From Gnetum montanum (Eukaryota; Streptophyta; Gnetopsida; Gnetales; Gnetaceae): 64,000 bases of DNA. The stretch's first letter is position 1; each line of letters begins with the position of its first letter. Under the pieces are notes generated by a model that did no database searches, was not told the DNA's origin, and saw nothing but the letters and a program-made list of their open reading frames with translations. Location of the stretch: the NCBI GenBank assembly GCA_015680685.1, contig MNCI01012686.1:742887-806886 (forward strand). The letters run 5' to 3'. The translations under genes and the position numbers were made by a program. Below, in pieces: positions 45,411-58,026 of the stretch.

Positions 45411-48400
45411 AGGCCGACATATAACATGTCCATTGCTTTCACATCTACAGGATTTGGTCTTTATACAAGATAGGGTTAACATCATGTCCTTCGAATGGTG
45501 GTCTTGAAGCTCCATAGTGGGGAAATTGAGGTGTCCCCACAGACATTGGAGAAAATGCATTGAATCATCATACTTGGATTTCTCTTTCCATAATAAAAAA
45601 TCACACCTACGGAACTTTTACCGTTAACTCCGAAATACTGACCACAATTCAATACATGCATTCCCCGTGAAGGGAATTAAACGAAACTTCGATGCTGGGA
45701 AAAAGCTCTGCCAGACCCAGTCAGTATGTGTCAATCTCCTGCCTCTAGATTTCAAGATACGCTGGTGAAAAATCTCTTTCAAAATCTTGATTCTTTAGGG
45801 ACGATTTTGTCTGCAAGTTACCAGAAATACCTAGGATTAATGAAAAGACACACGGTAATAGCATGTACTTAATAGAGTATCACACCCAACCACACATTGC
45901 ATCTCCAAAAAATATATTCCAAGTGCAGATTGATTGATCTCCAACCTAACTGATTTTGCGAGAAGGGCCCCTCTATCTCTGCATACATGGCACTCTCTCC
46001 TTGCACGATGAATTAATTCAAAGTCTTGCTAAAGTAAAGCACTCTCTGATTGCCTTGGATTATTATTATTTTTGTCAGGACAATGAATTGTTGCTCTGCA
46101 CGCCGGAATCTGTGGTCCTTTTGGTGCTGATCCTGCCCAACAAATCGATAAAGCAAGCAAACAAATAAACAGGGGAAGAACATGACATGAAGATGGTACG
46201 ACTACTGTGCCTGTTTTTCCAGAAATCCATTTATGATTTACCCACTTTTGTCCTCTTCTGCCTAATTTCGTTTATGCCCCTCTCTGCCTGCATAAGTCCA
46301 CAGATGAGGAATCCAATGCTTGCCAGACAGACAGCCTGGAATTTTGACAAACATTGCCCATCACACAAGCATTCACACGTCAATTGCCGTCTGCCATGAG
46401 AGGTGGAATTCCTTGAATGCACGTGCTGTCAAGTACAGATTGAGCTTAAATAGTTGAATAAAAAGACTGCTAAGGAGTCTTGGGAAATTTTTTATTTCAA
46501 TAATAAGAATGTTAACGAGTCTGTGAAATTTTTGGGTTGTAGACACAGAAAGGATAATCATTTGGAGCTTTGATGTTAATTGTGGGGCTTTGCTTAGGAA
46601 GGTTCTGGTGATGGTCCTGGCTCAAACCCACCTCTCCCAACTTGAAAAACAAGTAAATTATAAACATTTTAAATAATAGTTCCTAAATTTTTAGATGGTA
46701 TATTATTAATAAAATTTTTTAATCTTTCCTTATCCCAAAAAAATAATAACAGGGAATTAACCTTTAAACATGCTTATGAATTTCTCGATTTGTGCGTGTC
46801 ATCCTTGGGCAGGGGCCATGCTTATGAATTACTATGCAACACATGTTTGCATGCAACCTTTTGCAGCCAATTACTGAAAACCCTGATTGGTTCACTTATA
46901 TTTTTTTTTCTGAAATGTTGGCGGGTGAGAAACATTAGGCAATATTATTATTGTATAAGTTATAAAACTGATTTTTTTTTTCAATTACGCTTGTTCTAAA
47001 TAATAAGATTTCCAGTAAGTTATCGTTGTTCTTGACTTCTTGGAAGTATTCATGAGATATTAAATTGGGAAACCTGTAAAAAATATTTGCCAGTACATTT
47101 AATATTTAATTTTGTAACTGCAATAGGCTGTAAAATGTAGACGCTTTTTTTATTGATTTTGAACGGTAGCTACTTTTGAGCAGCTGTATGAATTTGAACT
47201 ATCAGGGGAGAAATATTGATAAAGATCAAGTTAGTACAAATAGATGCGTATTCATACAGAAATCTATACATACCCAGTAACATTTCAGTTTCGGTTTCAA
47301 CGTCAAAATGATAAAAGAGTTATAATTACGGCAAGAATGCCCACAAGAACATGTATATCACCCTTTATCTATGTTCTTTCCCATCATCCAAAATCAATAC
47401 AGCAAGGAAAGATTCGTTTTCTCAGCACCGATAATGAATTTAGGAAAGGGTCGAATCACCACCACCGAAGATGAATTTTGCAAAGATTCGGAACTGGCAT
47501 GATTTCATCCCATGAAAGAAGAAGCAGGGAATTTTAGGAGAATTCTAAATCAATCAACCTGGAAACCAATATTTTCCATCATATGAATATCACAATCACA
47601 TATAAAGTGTCACAGTGACAAGGCACATGGCGGGTCAAATTTAACCAGATCCCTTAAGGAGTATCTCAGCTCCATAACAGACACAGCATAGTACAGTACT
47701 GCCTCAGCTACATAACCGGAATTACTGCCTTTGTCTGTTAGCGCCCAGAGTATTAAATTTTTAACTATGGCCACAGAATCCAGGCTTTTACTAATAATTT
47801 TTTTTCTATACTTTCTTCTAACGTGCTTGGATTTGGATTGAATACGATTCCATTTTATTACAGAAGACGCCTGCCACAGGTCGGACAGGCCTGAGCTATG
47901 CTCCCCTATGCATACACAAAACGCCAGGAGGCATCATATGTTTATAAGAATATTGGATTCTTATGATTTGAGGCTGATTCGCCGTGATCCTCCGGACACC
48001 TTTTTTTATCAAATTTTCCTCACAAGATGTGGACTGCCTCCGCCTCGCTGACCAAATTCCTTTTTTGTTGGAACAATCGGATCAGGGCTGTTGAAATTTC
48101 CAATTTTATGCGGCCTAAATTAGCCAAAAAAAATTAGTTAAAAACTTCTGCAAAACGTTTCGAATTTCAACCCCGTGATTCAGTCCCCGGCAAACCTGCA
48201 AATACAAAATCTTAATCGTAGTACAGGAGTATTGTAAATTCGGGGTTCTGCAGTGGTGGCATGTGCCATCCCTCTTCAGACGGCGGAGAAGTCCAGAATG
48301 CAGATCAGAATCCAGAGAGAACTCCCAAAATGGATTATTATATTCGCGGAAAGAACTTTGCCTTCTTTTCATTACTTTTTGCCGATTGAATCTCAATAAT

Positions 48401-49100
48401 GTGTAGATGCCCTCCTTTTATGATGCCAAATTCTATAGCAAGTTTGTTGCAGTTTCAAGCGATCCAAATTCCAAACCCACGAGCTTTCCGTTTTTAAGCA
48501 CATGGTTTGCCGGTTAAGGTCCAACGTGGCAGGGTTGTAGTTGTGTTGAGAGGGGCCCACCCGTCGCACTTATATACATATATAAACGAAGACAGGAATG
48601 AGTCTGGTGTAAAGGAGGTTTTTAGCATCAGGGGTGTGAAGGACTGTTTTTATCATCTTAGCCTTGTTTCTATAAAATAGGGTTGGCTATGTGAGTTCTT
48701 TTTGACCATTTGTTTATTGTAGTATCTTCAAATCATCTTTAATTGTTTTATTTTGTGTTTTTTTAGTCTTTCTTTGAGTAGCTTTTCTAGAACAATGATG
48801 TAGTAACTTTTTTTTCATAGGTTCATTGTTTGATCTTCTTTACACATATCCCAACCATCTATGTCCCCATTCCAACTTATCTAAAATAGAAGTCACTCTA
48901 AGTCTTTCTATAATGTTTGTATTATGCAATTTATCTCTTTTGGTAACATTCAACATCCATTAGAGGTTTGAAGTATGTTATAATCCACAAGATAAAACAC
49001 ACAAAGGCAATGTGCAAGAGAAAATTCAGTTTTGATTAGGATGAAAGGCATCACACAAGTTACAAGGCTCCTACATGAGGGCTAGTCTTTCCTTCACAGA
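45411..49100. other. Spacer without recognised genes
   Basis: About 3.7 kb that is less repeat-like and slightly less AT-rich in places (45900-46400, 47850-48600). Short frames exist on both strands, for example minus strand 48115-48396, but none shows a family I know or splice-compatible extension. It may hold regulatory DNA or a gene too divergent for me to see. Confidence 0.4.
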
Positions 49101-49740
49101 ATGCTAGCTAGCATGAACATTGTTGATGGCTTCTTTGGTAATGATATTTGGTCAAGTGTTTATCGTAGAGGATAGCATTTTGAGGACATGTGAGATATGT
49201 AGCAATCAGTTACATAGGCTACTTGCAAATACATGTTTTGCTAGTTCTTCTACTAGCTCATCAATAGACACCTGTGGGTCTACTAGAACCTTTAGAACAT
49301 CATCCACAACTTTAATCCCAATACCCACATGTATGATGCTACCCATAGCTCTACTATCACTCTGTTAGCCCATTCTTCCTCTGAATTCTCACCTATCTTG
49401 AACTCCTCCACCAACAACTCCTTGTACATAAACTCTCCACCCATTGTCTACATCATAATCCCTAATGACACTAATCACCTGCACTCTACTCATCCCAACC
49501 ACCATCCCCTTGTATCCTAACCGCAACAGGTATGATCTAATGATGTCTTCACCTTGTTTATGGTGGCCTCAACTATCCTAGCTCTCGTCATATTTGTTGT
49601 GCTCTAAACATGACCAGTAGTCCACATGCATTATTAAACATGCTTTGAACCATTTCCATGATCTTGTGGAAGACCACATGCTCAAGTGTTGACACATTAG
49701 CATCCATCATAAGCAATTTTCGGTGTTTGATGAAGCTATT
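49101..49740 (-). pseudogene. Decayed coding-like fragment, unrecognised
   Basis: Minus-strand translation gives protein-like pieces in changing frames: EHVVFHKIMEMVQSMFNNA near 49690-49630, and GIGIKVVDDVLKVLVDPQ then SIDELVEELAKHVFA near 49330-49200. They are separated by stops and shifts. This resembles an old coding sequence, possibly from a transposable element, but I cannot name the family. It ends next to the LTR of element G. Confidence 0.35.
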
Positions 49741-50461
49741 AATTCCTTTGGCTCTTATCACTTTCCTAGATTTGTAGACCCTATCCCATCTTACCTTTTG
49801 ATGAGAGCGGTTACTCTAGTAGTTATTCTAATTATTAGAGTGGTTACTCTAGTAGTTATGCTAATTATTAGAGTGGTTACTCTAGTAGTTATTCTAATTA
49901 TTATAGTGGTTACTCTAGCAGTTACTTTAGCAGTTATTCTAATTATTAGAGTAGTTGCTCCCAAGTCTATAAATACAGTGCCTAAGCACACAATTGAGGA
50001 AGTCTTTTAGCAGTCAAGTAGCGAAACTCTTGTAGTCTGTTTGAAAGTTAGAGTATTTTCCAAGTGCCTGTAGTAGGAGGTCTAAGTGTGAACAGATCTT
50101 TATTCGAGCATTGTGTATCTGAGCACACCTTGTGTATGGTAATAAAGACAAGCTCTTTGATTCATCCTTGTAGCACTTGAGATTTTTTTTCTTATGCATT
50201 TATTTTATTTTGTTTTCTTATGCATTTATTTTATTTTATGCACTTTACATTTCTGTTATTAGCATAGCAATTCATTTTGATCAATTAAGAAAATCATTAA
50301 ATTACACAAGCATGACTGCTTCAAGCATGCGTGTAATGCTTGGTAACCCAGTAACGATTAGTGTTTGGTAATCCCAGCAGTGTTGCACTGGTTCAAGATG
50401 TGTATGACAAGTGGGAACGGATGCTTGTGTTAGGATTAGTTAGAACTTAGTTAATGAGTAG

Positions 50462-51308
50462 TGATGGGACACGATATCGCGTCCGCAATATCGCGTCCAC
50501 CCTTGCAATATTGTGTTCGCAATATCATGTCCACCCCTGCGATATCGCTTACACGATATCGTAGCCTGCTGCAATGTCTATAAATAAGAAGCAACCTTCC
50601 CTATTTTGGACATCTAGATTTAGACCCATAGCCAAACTATAGCAGTTTTACCATTCCAGAGTTAGAATAATTTCCATGTGCCCATAGTAGGAGTCTTAAA
50701 GTGAACGGATCTTTATTCGAGCAAATTGTACCTGAGCACATATTTGTGTACGGCAATAAAGATGAACTTTTTAATAAACCTTGCAGCATATGGACTAAGC
50801 TAAATAGGAGTTAATTATTGTTAAATGTTTAATTGCTTTCCTAGATAATTAATCTCTCTCAACCCTTGACTCTCCTAGTTAAGTGCATTTAGTACGACTG
50901 CTTCGAGCACACGTGTAATGCTTGGTAACCCAGTAACGAGTAGCGTTTGGTAATCCTAGTAGTGTTGCACTGGTTCAGGGTATGTGCAGCAAGTGGGAAT
51001 AGATACTGGTGTTAGGACAATTAGAACTTAGTTAGTGAATAGTTAATGAAAGTTAGTCACTTAGTTCTTTTCACCTTCCCTTATTAGCATAGGATGTTAA
51101 AAAGATAAAAGATATAAAAATCGTATACCTCAAGCTTACTTAACCATACAACCATGAAAATACAAGTAAGTTTTGGGAAGATAGCGATTGATTAACCTTG
51201 AGTGTTCCATTAGGGCGCGTAAGCACTTAGTCCTTGGAGTTCGACTGGATCATGCGTGAGACGCTCGTATTCGTATGGTTGAGTGTAAGGGTACCTCGCC
51301 ACTCATCA
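50462..51308 (+). repeat. Element H: 5' LTR
   Basis: 847 bp from TGATGGG to CTCATCA. GATATC-type palindromes are at 50470-50571, TATAAATA at 50579-50586 and AATAAAG near 50755. The R/U5 region matches that of the 3' LTR. Confidence 0.9.
50579..50586 (+). promoter_or_regulatory. TATA box of element H 5' LTR
   Basis: TATAAATA follows the palindrome cluster, in the context aatgtcTATAAATAagaag. Confidence 0.7.
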
Positions 51309-51328
51309 TTGGTGCCGTTGTCAGGGAC
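51309..51328 (+). other. Primer binding site of element H (tRNA-Asp type)
   Basis: TTGGTGCCGTTGTCAGGGAC: after the spacer T, it differs from the tRNA-Asp complement by only a few transitions. It is among the best-preserved PBS copies in the window. Confidence 0.85.
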
Positions 51329-51467
51329 TTAGTTGTTTGTGTGCTACGTAGAACATAGGAAATCATTCATATCGTTGGGAAGCTAGAATGAACCCTTAGG
51401 GTTAATCAAGAAACATATATATATATATAATAAGACAATGGTAAATAGCACACTGAACAAGACAAAA

Positions 51468-54400
51468 ATGTCTTCTTCTTCGCACAAAAGCATTTCACTG
51501 CCTAGGACCAATACTAGAGACAATCAGCAGCATAACACATGTAACCAAGATCCACCAGTTCCTCAACAGTTTGGGTAGTGTATACTCATCACGATGAGTA
51601 TGTACCTGACTTTACCTTTTATTCTTCATCAAGATGAACAACTGCGTTGGAGAGACTTGGAAGGTAACATAGTGTTGCCTCTAGATCGAGCAGTCCCCAA
51701 CATGCTCCTTTGTGCTCTCGCATGAATAGGCATGTCACAGCTATATGCGGAATACATTGCATGCGATTATGACACAAGGGACTACCAACCCATATAAGCA
51801 CAACGTCAAAGGGACTTGCGACAGGAGAGATACTATACATCGTTGAAGGGCAAAGGACTCCATAACGCTCCACCCGTCTTAAGCGAAATTGAGGGTGGTG
51901 AACCTATTTCAATAGGTTCTCCAAAAAATGATGTTTCCCCTCCTAACAATAATTAGGAGGTGGGGTATCAGAACCTTCACTCTACAATTCACAACCTTGG
52001 TTCTGATCCCCACAAACACCAAGTGTTCAACGAGGGAACACAAACACATGATAAAGGTGGGAAGTCTGATCGTAATCATGATTGGGGCTGAGACCATCGA
52101 AGAGAAGGTAGGAAACATCGCCATGGCGATGGTTCTCCTTCTTCTTCACCTTCATCATCACATTCACCCTCTCCTTCAGTATCAAGACGCAATCATAAGG
52201 AACCTAACCATGAGGATAAAGGTAAACAAAGTGAGAAACCTCGACAAGAGAGTCGAGAACGAGGGCGAGGGCATTCTAGAAAATCACGACATAGAAGAAG
52301 GGAGAGTAAGGAACCGCGTAGAAATCATAGACTCTACGAAAGAAATAACCATGAAGAACCCCTACTCACAACCAAAAGCATGTTAGACATCACGGAGGCT
52401 GTAAGAATACTCACAAGGCACCAAAAAGATAGCAGGATCAAGAGACTAGACATGAATAATATCCTATGATTTGAGGGGGGATACAACGCTGATCCTCAGA
52501 ACCACTTACAAGCATTTCACGATGCATGTTCCTTGCAGAACATTGAGAACGAGTGGCAAAAATTAAATTTTTTCCCAAGGACACTGATGAAAGAAGCAAA
52601 AAGCTGGTACCGATCCTTAGAATTGGAATCCATTCGAAGGTGGAGTACGATGCTAGAACTGTTTAATGATAAATGTCAAACGTACTCCTAGGTGTCCAAC
52701 CTGCGAAAATAAATCCAAGGATGGAAGCAGGGAAATCACGAACCCTTAGGTGCTGTCATGGGCCGTTATTATGCACTGTTACATCATTGCCTAGGCCATG
52801 GTTATGCACAGCAAGATCAACTACGCCATCTCATAGATGGACTTAGGCATGAAACCAGGAGAAGCCTTGGAACGTATGCCCAAGGGAGATTATTAGAGCT
52901 TAGGTCCCATTAGGTTCATAAATTATTGGAGCAAGTAGCTAAGGAAGAAGGGGAGCTACGTAAGAGAGAAAGTGTGGAAGAGTACAACCACAATCCTTCC
53001 CTCCGAAAAAGGGGAGTGAGATTCTGTGAGGAGGAGGAAGAGTGACCACTCGAAGAGATGGTGAATAGAAAAACCTTACTGCTCCAAAAATTAACAACAG
53101 AATTGTCAGCAAAGGTAGACCAAATGTGGGACACCTTGGATAGTAGATTTGAAGCTGTTCTTAAAATCGTAGAGGAGTCTAAGGAGCGAAGTAGTGACTA
53201 TGATAAAAAGAAAAAGAGGGACATGGATAATGCATGTAACAAAGGTAAGGGTAAAATGGCTATCATTGAAGAGGTTTTGGATTCTGATACGGACAATGAA
53301 AGTGGATGTGAGATATGCCAATACGACCATCCTAAGGGATGTTGCCCAGTAATCTCACATCTACAAGAGTCTAGGGTGTATGCACTCAACCCACAACTTA
53401 ACAAATGGCAAGCACCTTGATAGTTACCTTATCCCCAAGGTAACCCAAGGCAGTTCCACCAGCCTTTAACCTATTACCCAAGTGGAACTCCACCACAACC
53501 TATTGAGCAACACCAGCAGTGGCAATACCCACAGTCATGGGGGATGCCACCACCAAGGCAACAATACCCTTATCGGCAATTGGATCCATATGGCTATTAC
53601 GTGTAGTAACCAATCTCTCCACGTGACTCTGTCGGTCACATGACCCCACAATGTCACTACCAAGCTTGGGAGTATTATAGGACTCCTTCTCCTAGGGGAG
53701 ACAACCCATAGACATACCATCCTTTGAACCCATCCGCAACTCTCACACCGATAGCTCCATTACCACCTGCTCCAGCAATGCAAGGGGAACTCCCCACTCA
53801 ACCATAGCAACGTAATACTACGAGAGCTATGAACCTTCAACCCGCTACTAGTTTTGGCAACCATACAAAGAGAAGATCTTTCTTCAGAACCAACAATCCA
53901 ACCAAGCTCTCACAACCACAAGCGATTGAGCCTCTGAACGCTTCTCCATCAAATAAGGCTTCAAAGCTCCCTTCAAATCAAAAACAAAGCTCAACACACA
54001 CGGTTATGTTAACACATGCCTTCACTGACTGGATTAAGGAGGGCCACCTTCCTAGGAAATGCTCTGACCCCAGAAGCCCTTTAATCTATCTCCAAGTTGC
54101 TAGGAATGAACCTTGTAAAGCTCTTTTGGACTCAGGTTCTGGAGTCAACTTGATATCACAAGAGATGTATAAAGCCTGGAACCTGCCTCCATTAAGGAAG
54201 AGAAATATTCACTTAGATTTGGTTGACTAGTCCATCACTGTCCCCTTGGGACTGGTGGAGGACATCGTTACCACTGTATGTGGGTGGTCGTACCCAGCTA
54301 ATTTCCTAGTGATCCAAATAAACAATGACAAAGGGGAATTCCTAATAATAATGGGAAGGGCATGGCTAAGTACTGTAAATGCATGCCTAGGAATCTGTGA

Positions 54401-54695
54401 TCTTTCCTTGGAAATATTTAAGGAAAACACTTGTGGGAAGATCGAGAAGAAGAAGGTTCCATGCATCACATACAGTGATACAGGGTGTGATTGCATACAG
54501 GAATGTTCAGCATTGCTTGCAGGCAACCGGTGTGCACTAGAAGTTAACATACAAAGGTGCCTATATGTAGCAACCACACAACAAGAAGACACCCAATGGT
54601 TGATAGTTGGTCAAAAGAGCAACTCACCAACGTGCATGGAACTAACTGAGGGAACAACTTGTACTCACATCGAAAGCATAGATGCACTAGAGTAA
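51468..54695 (+). pseudogene. gag-pro: Element H gag-protease frame
   Basis: One frame of about 1,076 codons starts MSSSSHKSISLP and can be followed to a stop at 54693-54695 across scattered nonsense codons, without a net frameshift. Order: basic Ser/Arg/His-rich region (about 52040-52330); gag core RIKRLDMNN to RRWSTMLELFNDK (52435-52675); knuckle CEICQYDHPKGCC near 53309-53347; Pro/Gln/Tyr linker; protease active site LLDSGSGVNLISQEMY near 54124-54172 with the D-S-G triad intact. The product would be a Gag-protease polyprotein. Confidence 0.85.
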
Positions 54696-56800
54696 GAGTG
54701 TTGTTGACTTCCAAACCTTAACTTAAAAACATCAATTGGTGGAAGTTGGAAACTTCTAAAAAATTCAAACAAATACTTCAATAGAAGAATGCTAGTCAGT
54801 GTGTAATAGACCAAACCTTACCATGAATCTAGAACGGTCAATGCACATAGCACATTAAAGGAAGGATGACCTCGCTCATTATTTTGGATCTTCCCCTTCC
54901 AACTTAGTCATGGGAGAGATGGCCACCTATGTTGATCAATCAAGGCCCTCAGTTCCTTTTTACATTTTTGTTTTACAAATTTCTTTAACTTTTCTTATTT
55001 TTATTTTACAACATCGTTCATACTTTTTCGTTTATTTGTGTGTCTACTGATTTTGTTAGGTTCGTCACTTAATAAATGCTCCTGATGATGGTATGAACTG
55101 TATTCTATTGGTTGCTAATGTTTGGTTTTTACCTTTGAGTTATAATGTTGATACTAAGGTATGGTTCTTGTGATATAACAGGAAATGAGTCCACATCATC
55201 CATGCATCCATGAATTTCTATGGTCTCTCTTGGCTTGGAACTGTACAATCCCTTTCTTCAAAAAAATAATAGAACTATCAATGAATTGGTGATTGGGCAT
55301 TTATCAAAATGAGGAAGGAATTAAGGATTGAAAAGGATGTGACTTCAAGGGGATTTGATGCTATTGTGCTAGCCATTATCTTGGGTGCTTAAATGTTTTC
55401 TTCTTGAGTTTTCCTTACCATTCTGATGCTGCTCCAATATCAGGAAGCTGAGCTAATAAAAATAATAAGTCTTTGCATGGTGTGGTTCTCACGCAAAAAA
55501 GAAGAAGAAGTGAGAATTCAAAGCACATCCCTTAGATGAAATAATCACATGGGCTACAAGCACTGGTTATGGAACTAAACAAACATGTTCTCTCTAACTA
55601 AGGCCCTTTCTTGCTTCCTAATTTCTCCTTTCTCATTTTGTCAGAATGGTGGTGACTCTTTGGTAGAGGCATTCTTGTTACTTCAGGTGTATGGATTAGC
55701 CAAATGTATTAATGCAAAGTCACTAGATGTGGATTGTTTGAGGCTGAATTTGAAATGAGATCTACTAAGTCACATTAACCATTAATACACAAGGGGCTGT
55801 ACACCACCTTGTTCTTGAGACTCCATTCCATTCTCTTCTTTCCATCGTTCTTTCTCCATTGTTCATCTCATTGCCGGTTGTATCAGTAGTCTATATTTTG
55901 GTTGATGCATTGTTTTCTTTTTGGTAAACTCTTGTGGATAAGACTTTAACTCTTGCTTCCAAATGACATTTCCAGAGCCTATGGACTCTTTGAATGTGGG
56001 AATGTCAGGGAATTACGGGGATGAGCCTACTTTGGGGAGGACCCATTGGCATTCCTATTTGGTGCATTAGTTAATTTCTTTCTCTTAAAAATTTTCGCAA
56101 TCAACATTTATTTTGTTCATTCCCATCTTTGACATCCATTTCATTGGCATTGCAATTGTTTCTTTTTCTCCATCTTTCTTATTCCTTATTCTTTTCCATT
56201 CTCTCACTACCGAAGATTCACTCTTAGTCATGGGGGTCCTGGTCCAATTTTTTAGATTTTCTCTAAACCCCTACACCTTGGGTAGTCACCAGTGTTATAT
56301 CTTCAAAATCCACATTAGCCATATCACAACTCATCCATTGGACCTTACATCGAAGTAGGGTATCAGCTGCATTGTGATTCATTTACCCTTGCTAATATAA
56401 GATTGTGTTGTATGTGCAGATGGCAATCATACACCAATGGATTGGATCTGGAGGGAACACTTGGAATGGACTAGTGCTAGAGCAGTCATGCAAGGAACAA
56501 GATTGATGGCGCGCTTATGGATGGACAATGAAAGGTGCAATCTTGGTGTTGGCAGCAACAGGCTTCTTCTTCTTTTCTTTTCTTTTCTTTTCTCTCTCTC
56601 TTCTCTCTCAGCTACCAAATAAGGCTGGATGTCAAATGTGTATAGTGTTCACCCTTGTTATCATGAATACTAATTTTGTCATGTATTGTAATGATGATTT
56701 GTTCATAGGTCATCCCATTCACCATTAGTATCATTCCAATTAATAATCCCATACCTTCCGAATATTTTGTAAGGAACTTGAGGAGGAGTTTTCATTCAGT
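54696..56800 (+). other. Element H: pol-deletion junction and 3' region
   Basis: The left edge of the pol deletion lies near 54772, at the same block as in D and F. The following non-coding region repeats the family landmarks: catgggagagatggccacc near 54910, gtggttctcacgc near 55481 and tttggggaggaccc near 56030. The small frame that is open in D and F is broken here. Confidence 0.65.
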
Positions 56801-56810
56801 CATGGGGGTA
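56801..56810 (+). other. Polypurine tract of element H
   Basis: CATGGGGGTA precedes TGATGGG of the 3' LTR, in the family context gaggagttttcattcagt. Confidence 0.75.
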
Positions 56811-57622
56811 TGATGGGACACGATATCGCATACGCAATATCGTGTCCACTGCTGCGATATCACATACACGGTATCATAGCTCATCATAATGTTTATAAAT
56901 AAGAAGTGGCCTTCCCTATTTTGGACATCTAGATTTAGACCCTTAACCAAACTATAGCAGTTTTACCATTCCAAAGGTAGAATAATTTTCATGTGCCCGC
57001 AGTAGGAGTCTTAAAGTGAATGGATCTTTATTCGAGAAAATGGTACCTGCGCACACATTTGTGTACGGCAATAAAGATGAACTTTCTGATAAACCTTGCA
57101 GCATATGGACTAAGCTAAATAGGAGTTAATTATTGTTAAATGTTTAAATTCTTTCCTAAATAATTAATCTCTCTCAACCCTTGACTCTCCTAGTTAAGTG
57201 CATTTAGTACGATCGCTTCGAGCACGTGTGTAATGCTTAGTAACCCAGTAACGAGTAGCGTTTGGTAATCCTAGTAGTGTTGCACTGGTTCAGGGTATGT
57301 GTAGCAAGTGGGAATAGATACTGGTGCTAGGAAAATTGGAACTTAGTTAGTGAATAGTTAATGAAAGTTAGTCACTTAGTTCTCTTCACCTTTCCATATT
57401 AGCATAGGATGTTAAAAAGATAAAAGATATAAAAATCATATACCTCAAGCTTACTTAACCATACAACCGTGACAATACAAGTAAGTTTGGGAAGACAACA
57501 ATTGATTAACCTTATTTGTTCCATTAGGGCACGTAAGCACTTAGTCCTTGGAGTTCGACCGGATCGTGCGTGAGATGCTTGTATTCGTATGGTTGAGTGT
57601 AGGGGTACCTCGCCACTCATCA
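56811..57622 (+). repeat. Element H: 3' LTR
   Basis: 812 bp from TGATGGGACACG to CACTCATCA. It is shorter than the 5' LTR chiefly because it has fewer GATATC palindromes (56819-56880). Otherwise the two LTRs are close in sequence. Confidence 0.9.
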
Positions 57623-57890
57623 AGTAGTTAAGTTAAATTAGTCACTAGTTATCTCTCTCTTTCCCTATTAGCACAGGACATAAAAACATAAAAGATATAA
57701 AAATCATATCCCTCAAGCTTACTTAACGATACAATCGTGACATACAAGTAAGTTTGGGAAGACAACAATCAATCAACCTGTCTTTGTTCCATAGAGGCAC
57801 ATAAGCACTTAGTCCTTAGAATTTGACTAGATCATGTGTGAAACACTCGTATTCGTATGGTTGAGCGTAGGGTTACCTTGCCCCTCATCA

Positions 57891-57910
57891 TCGGCGCTGT
57901 TGCTAGGGAC
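57891..57910 (+). other. Primer binding site of element G (tRNA-Asp type)
   Basis: TCGGCGCTGTTGCTAGGGAC adjoins the LTR terminus. It keeps the GGCGC core of the tRNA-Asp complement. Confidence 0.8.
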
Positions 57911-58026
57911 TTAGTTGTTTGTGTGCTAATTAGAACTTAGGAAATCATTCACATTGTTGGAACACATCCTTAGGGTTGATTGAGAAAATAATAAATAAGA
58001 ATACATTGCACACTGAATAGACAAGT

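Larger units (their letters stand above)
50462..57622 (+). mobile_element. Element H: pol-less gypsy retrotransposon (gag-pro only)
   Basis: A complete 7,161-bp element inside the 5' LTR of G, flanked by a perfect 5-bp duplication AGTAG (50457-50461, 57623-57627). LTRs start TGATGGGACACGATATC. It carries PBS, gag-protease, a 3' region and a polypurine tract but no RT, RNase H or integrase. After the block aaattcaaacaa (near 54772) it continues with a piece matching the extreme integrase C-terminus of B (gaccaaacctta near 54810). It therefore keeps about 110 bp more on the right side of the deletion than D and F. Confidence 0.9.
49799..57890 (+). repeat. Element G: 5' LTR split by element H
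   Basis: The left part is 49799-50461 and the right part 57628-57890. Joined without H and one AGTAG copy they give about 926 bp from TGATGAG to CTCATCA (57884-57890). The U3 array is at about 49803-49945 and TATAAATA at 49978-49985. The outer LTR text (ttaatgagtag...ttaagttaaattagtcac) is continuous across the insertion and matches the LTR of B. Confidence 0.9.

Noticed and set aside
48115-48396. 93-codon minus-strand frame (MRFNRQKVMKRRQSS...)
   Set aside because: No recognised family, no splice-compatible neighbours, and composition compatible with chance in a moderately GC region.
51928-52386. 152-codon frame inside element H (similar ones at 4770, 22818, 36301 and 58607)
   Set aside because: They are shifted readings of the basic Ser/His/Arg-rich gag region; the gag frame itself continues through all of these places.
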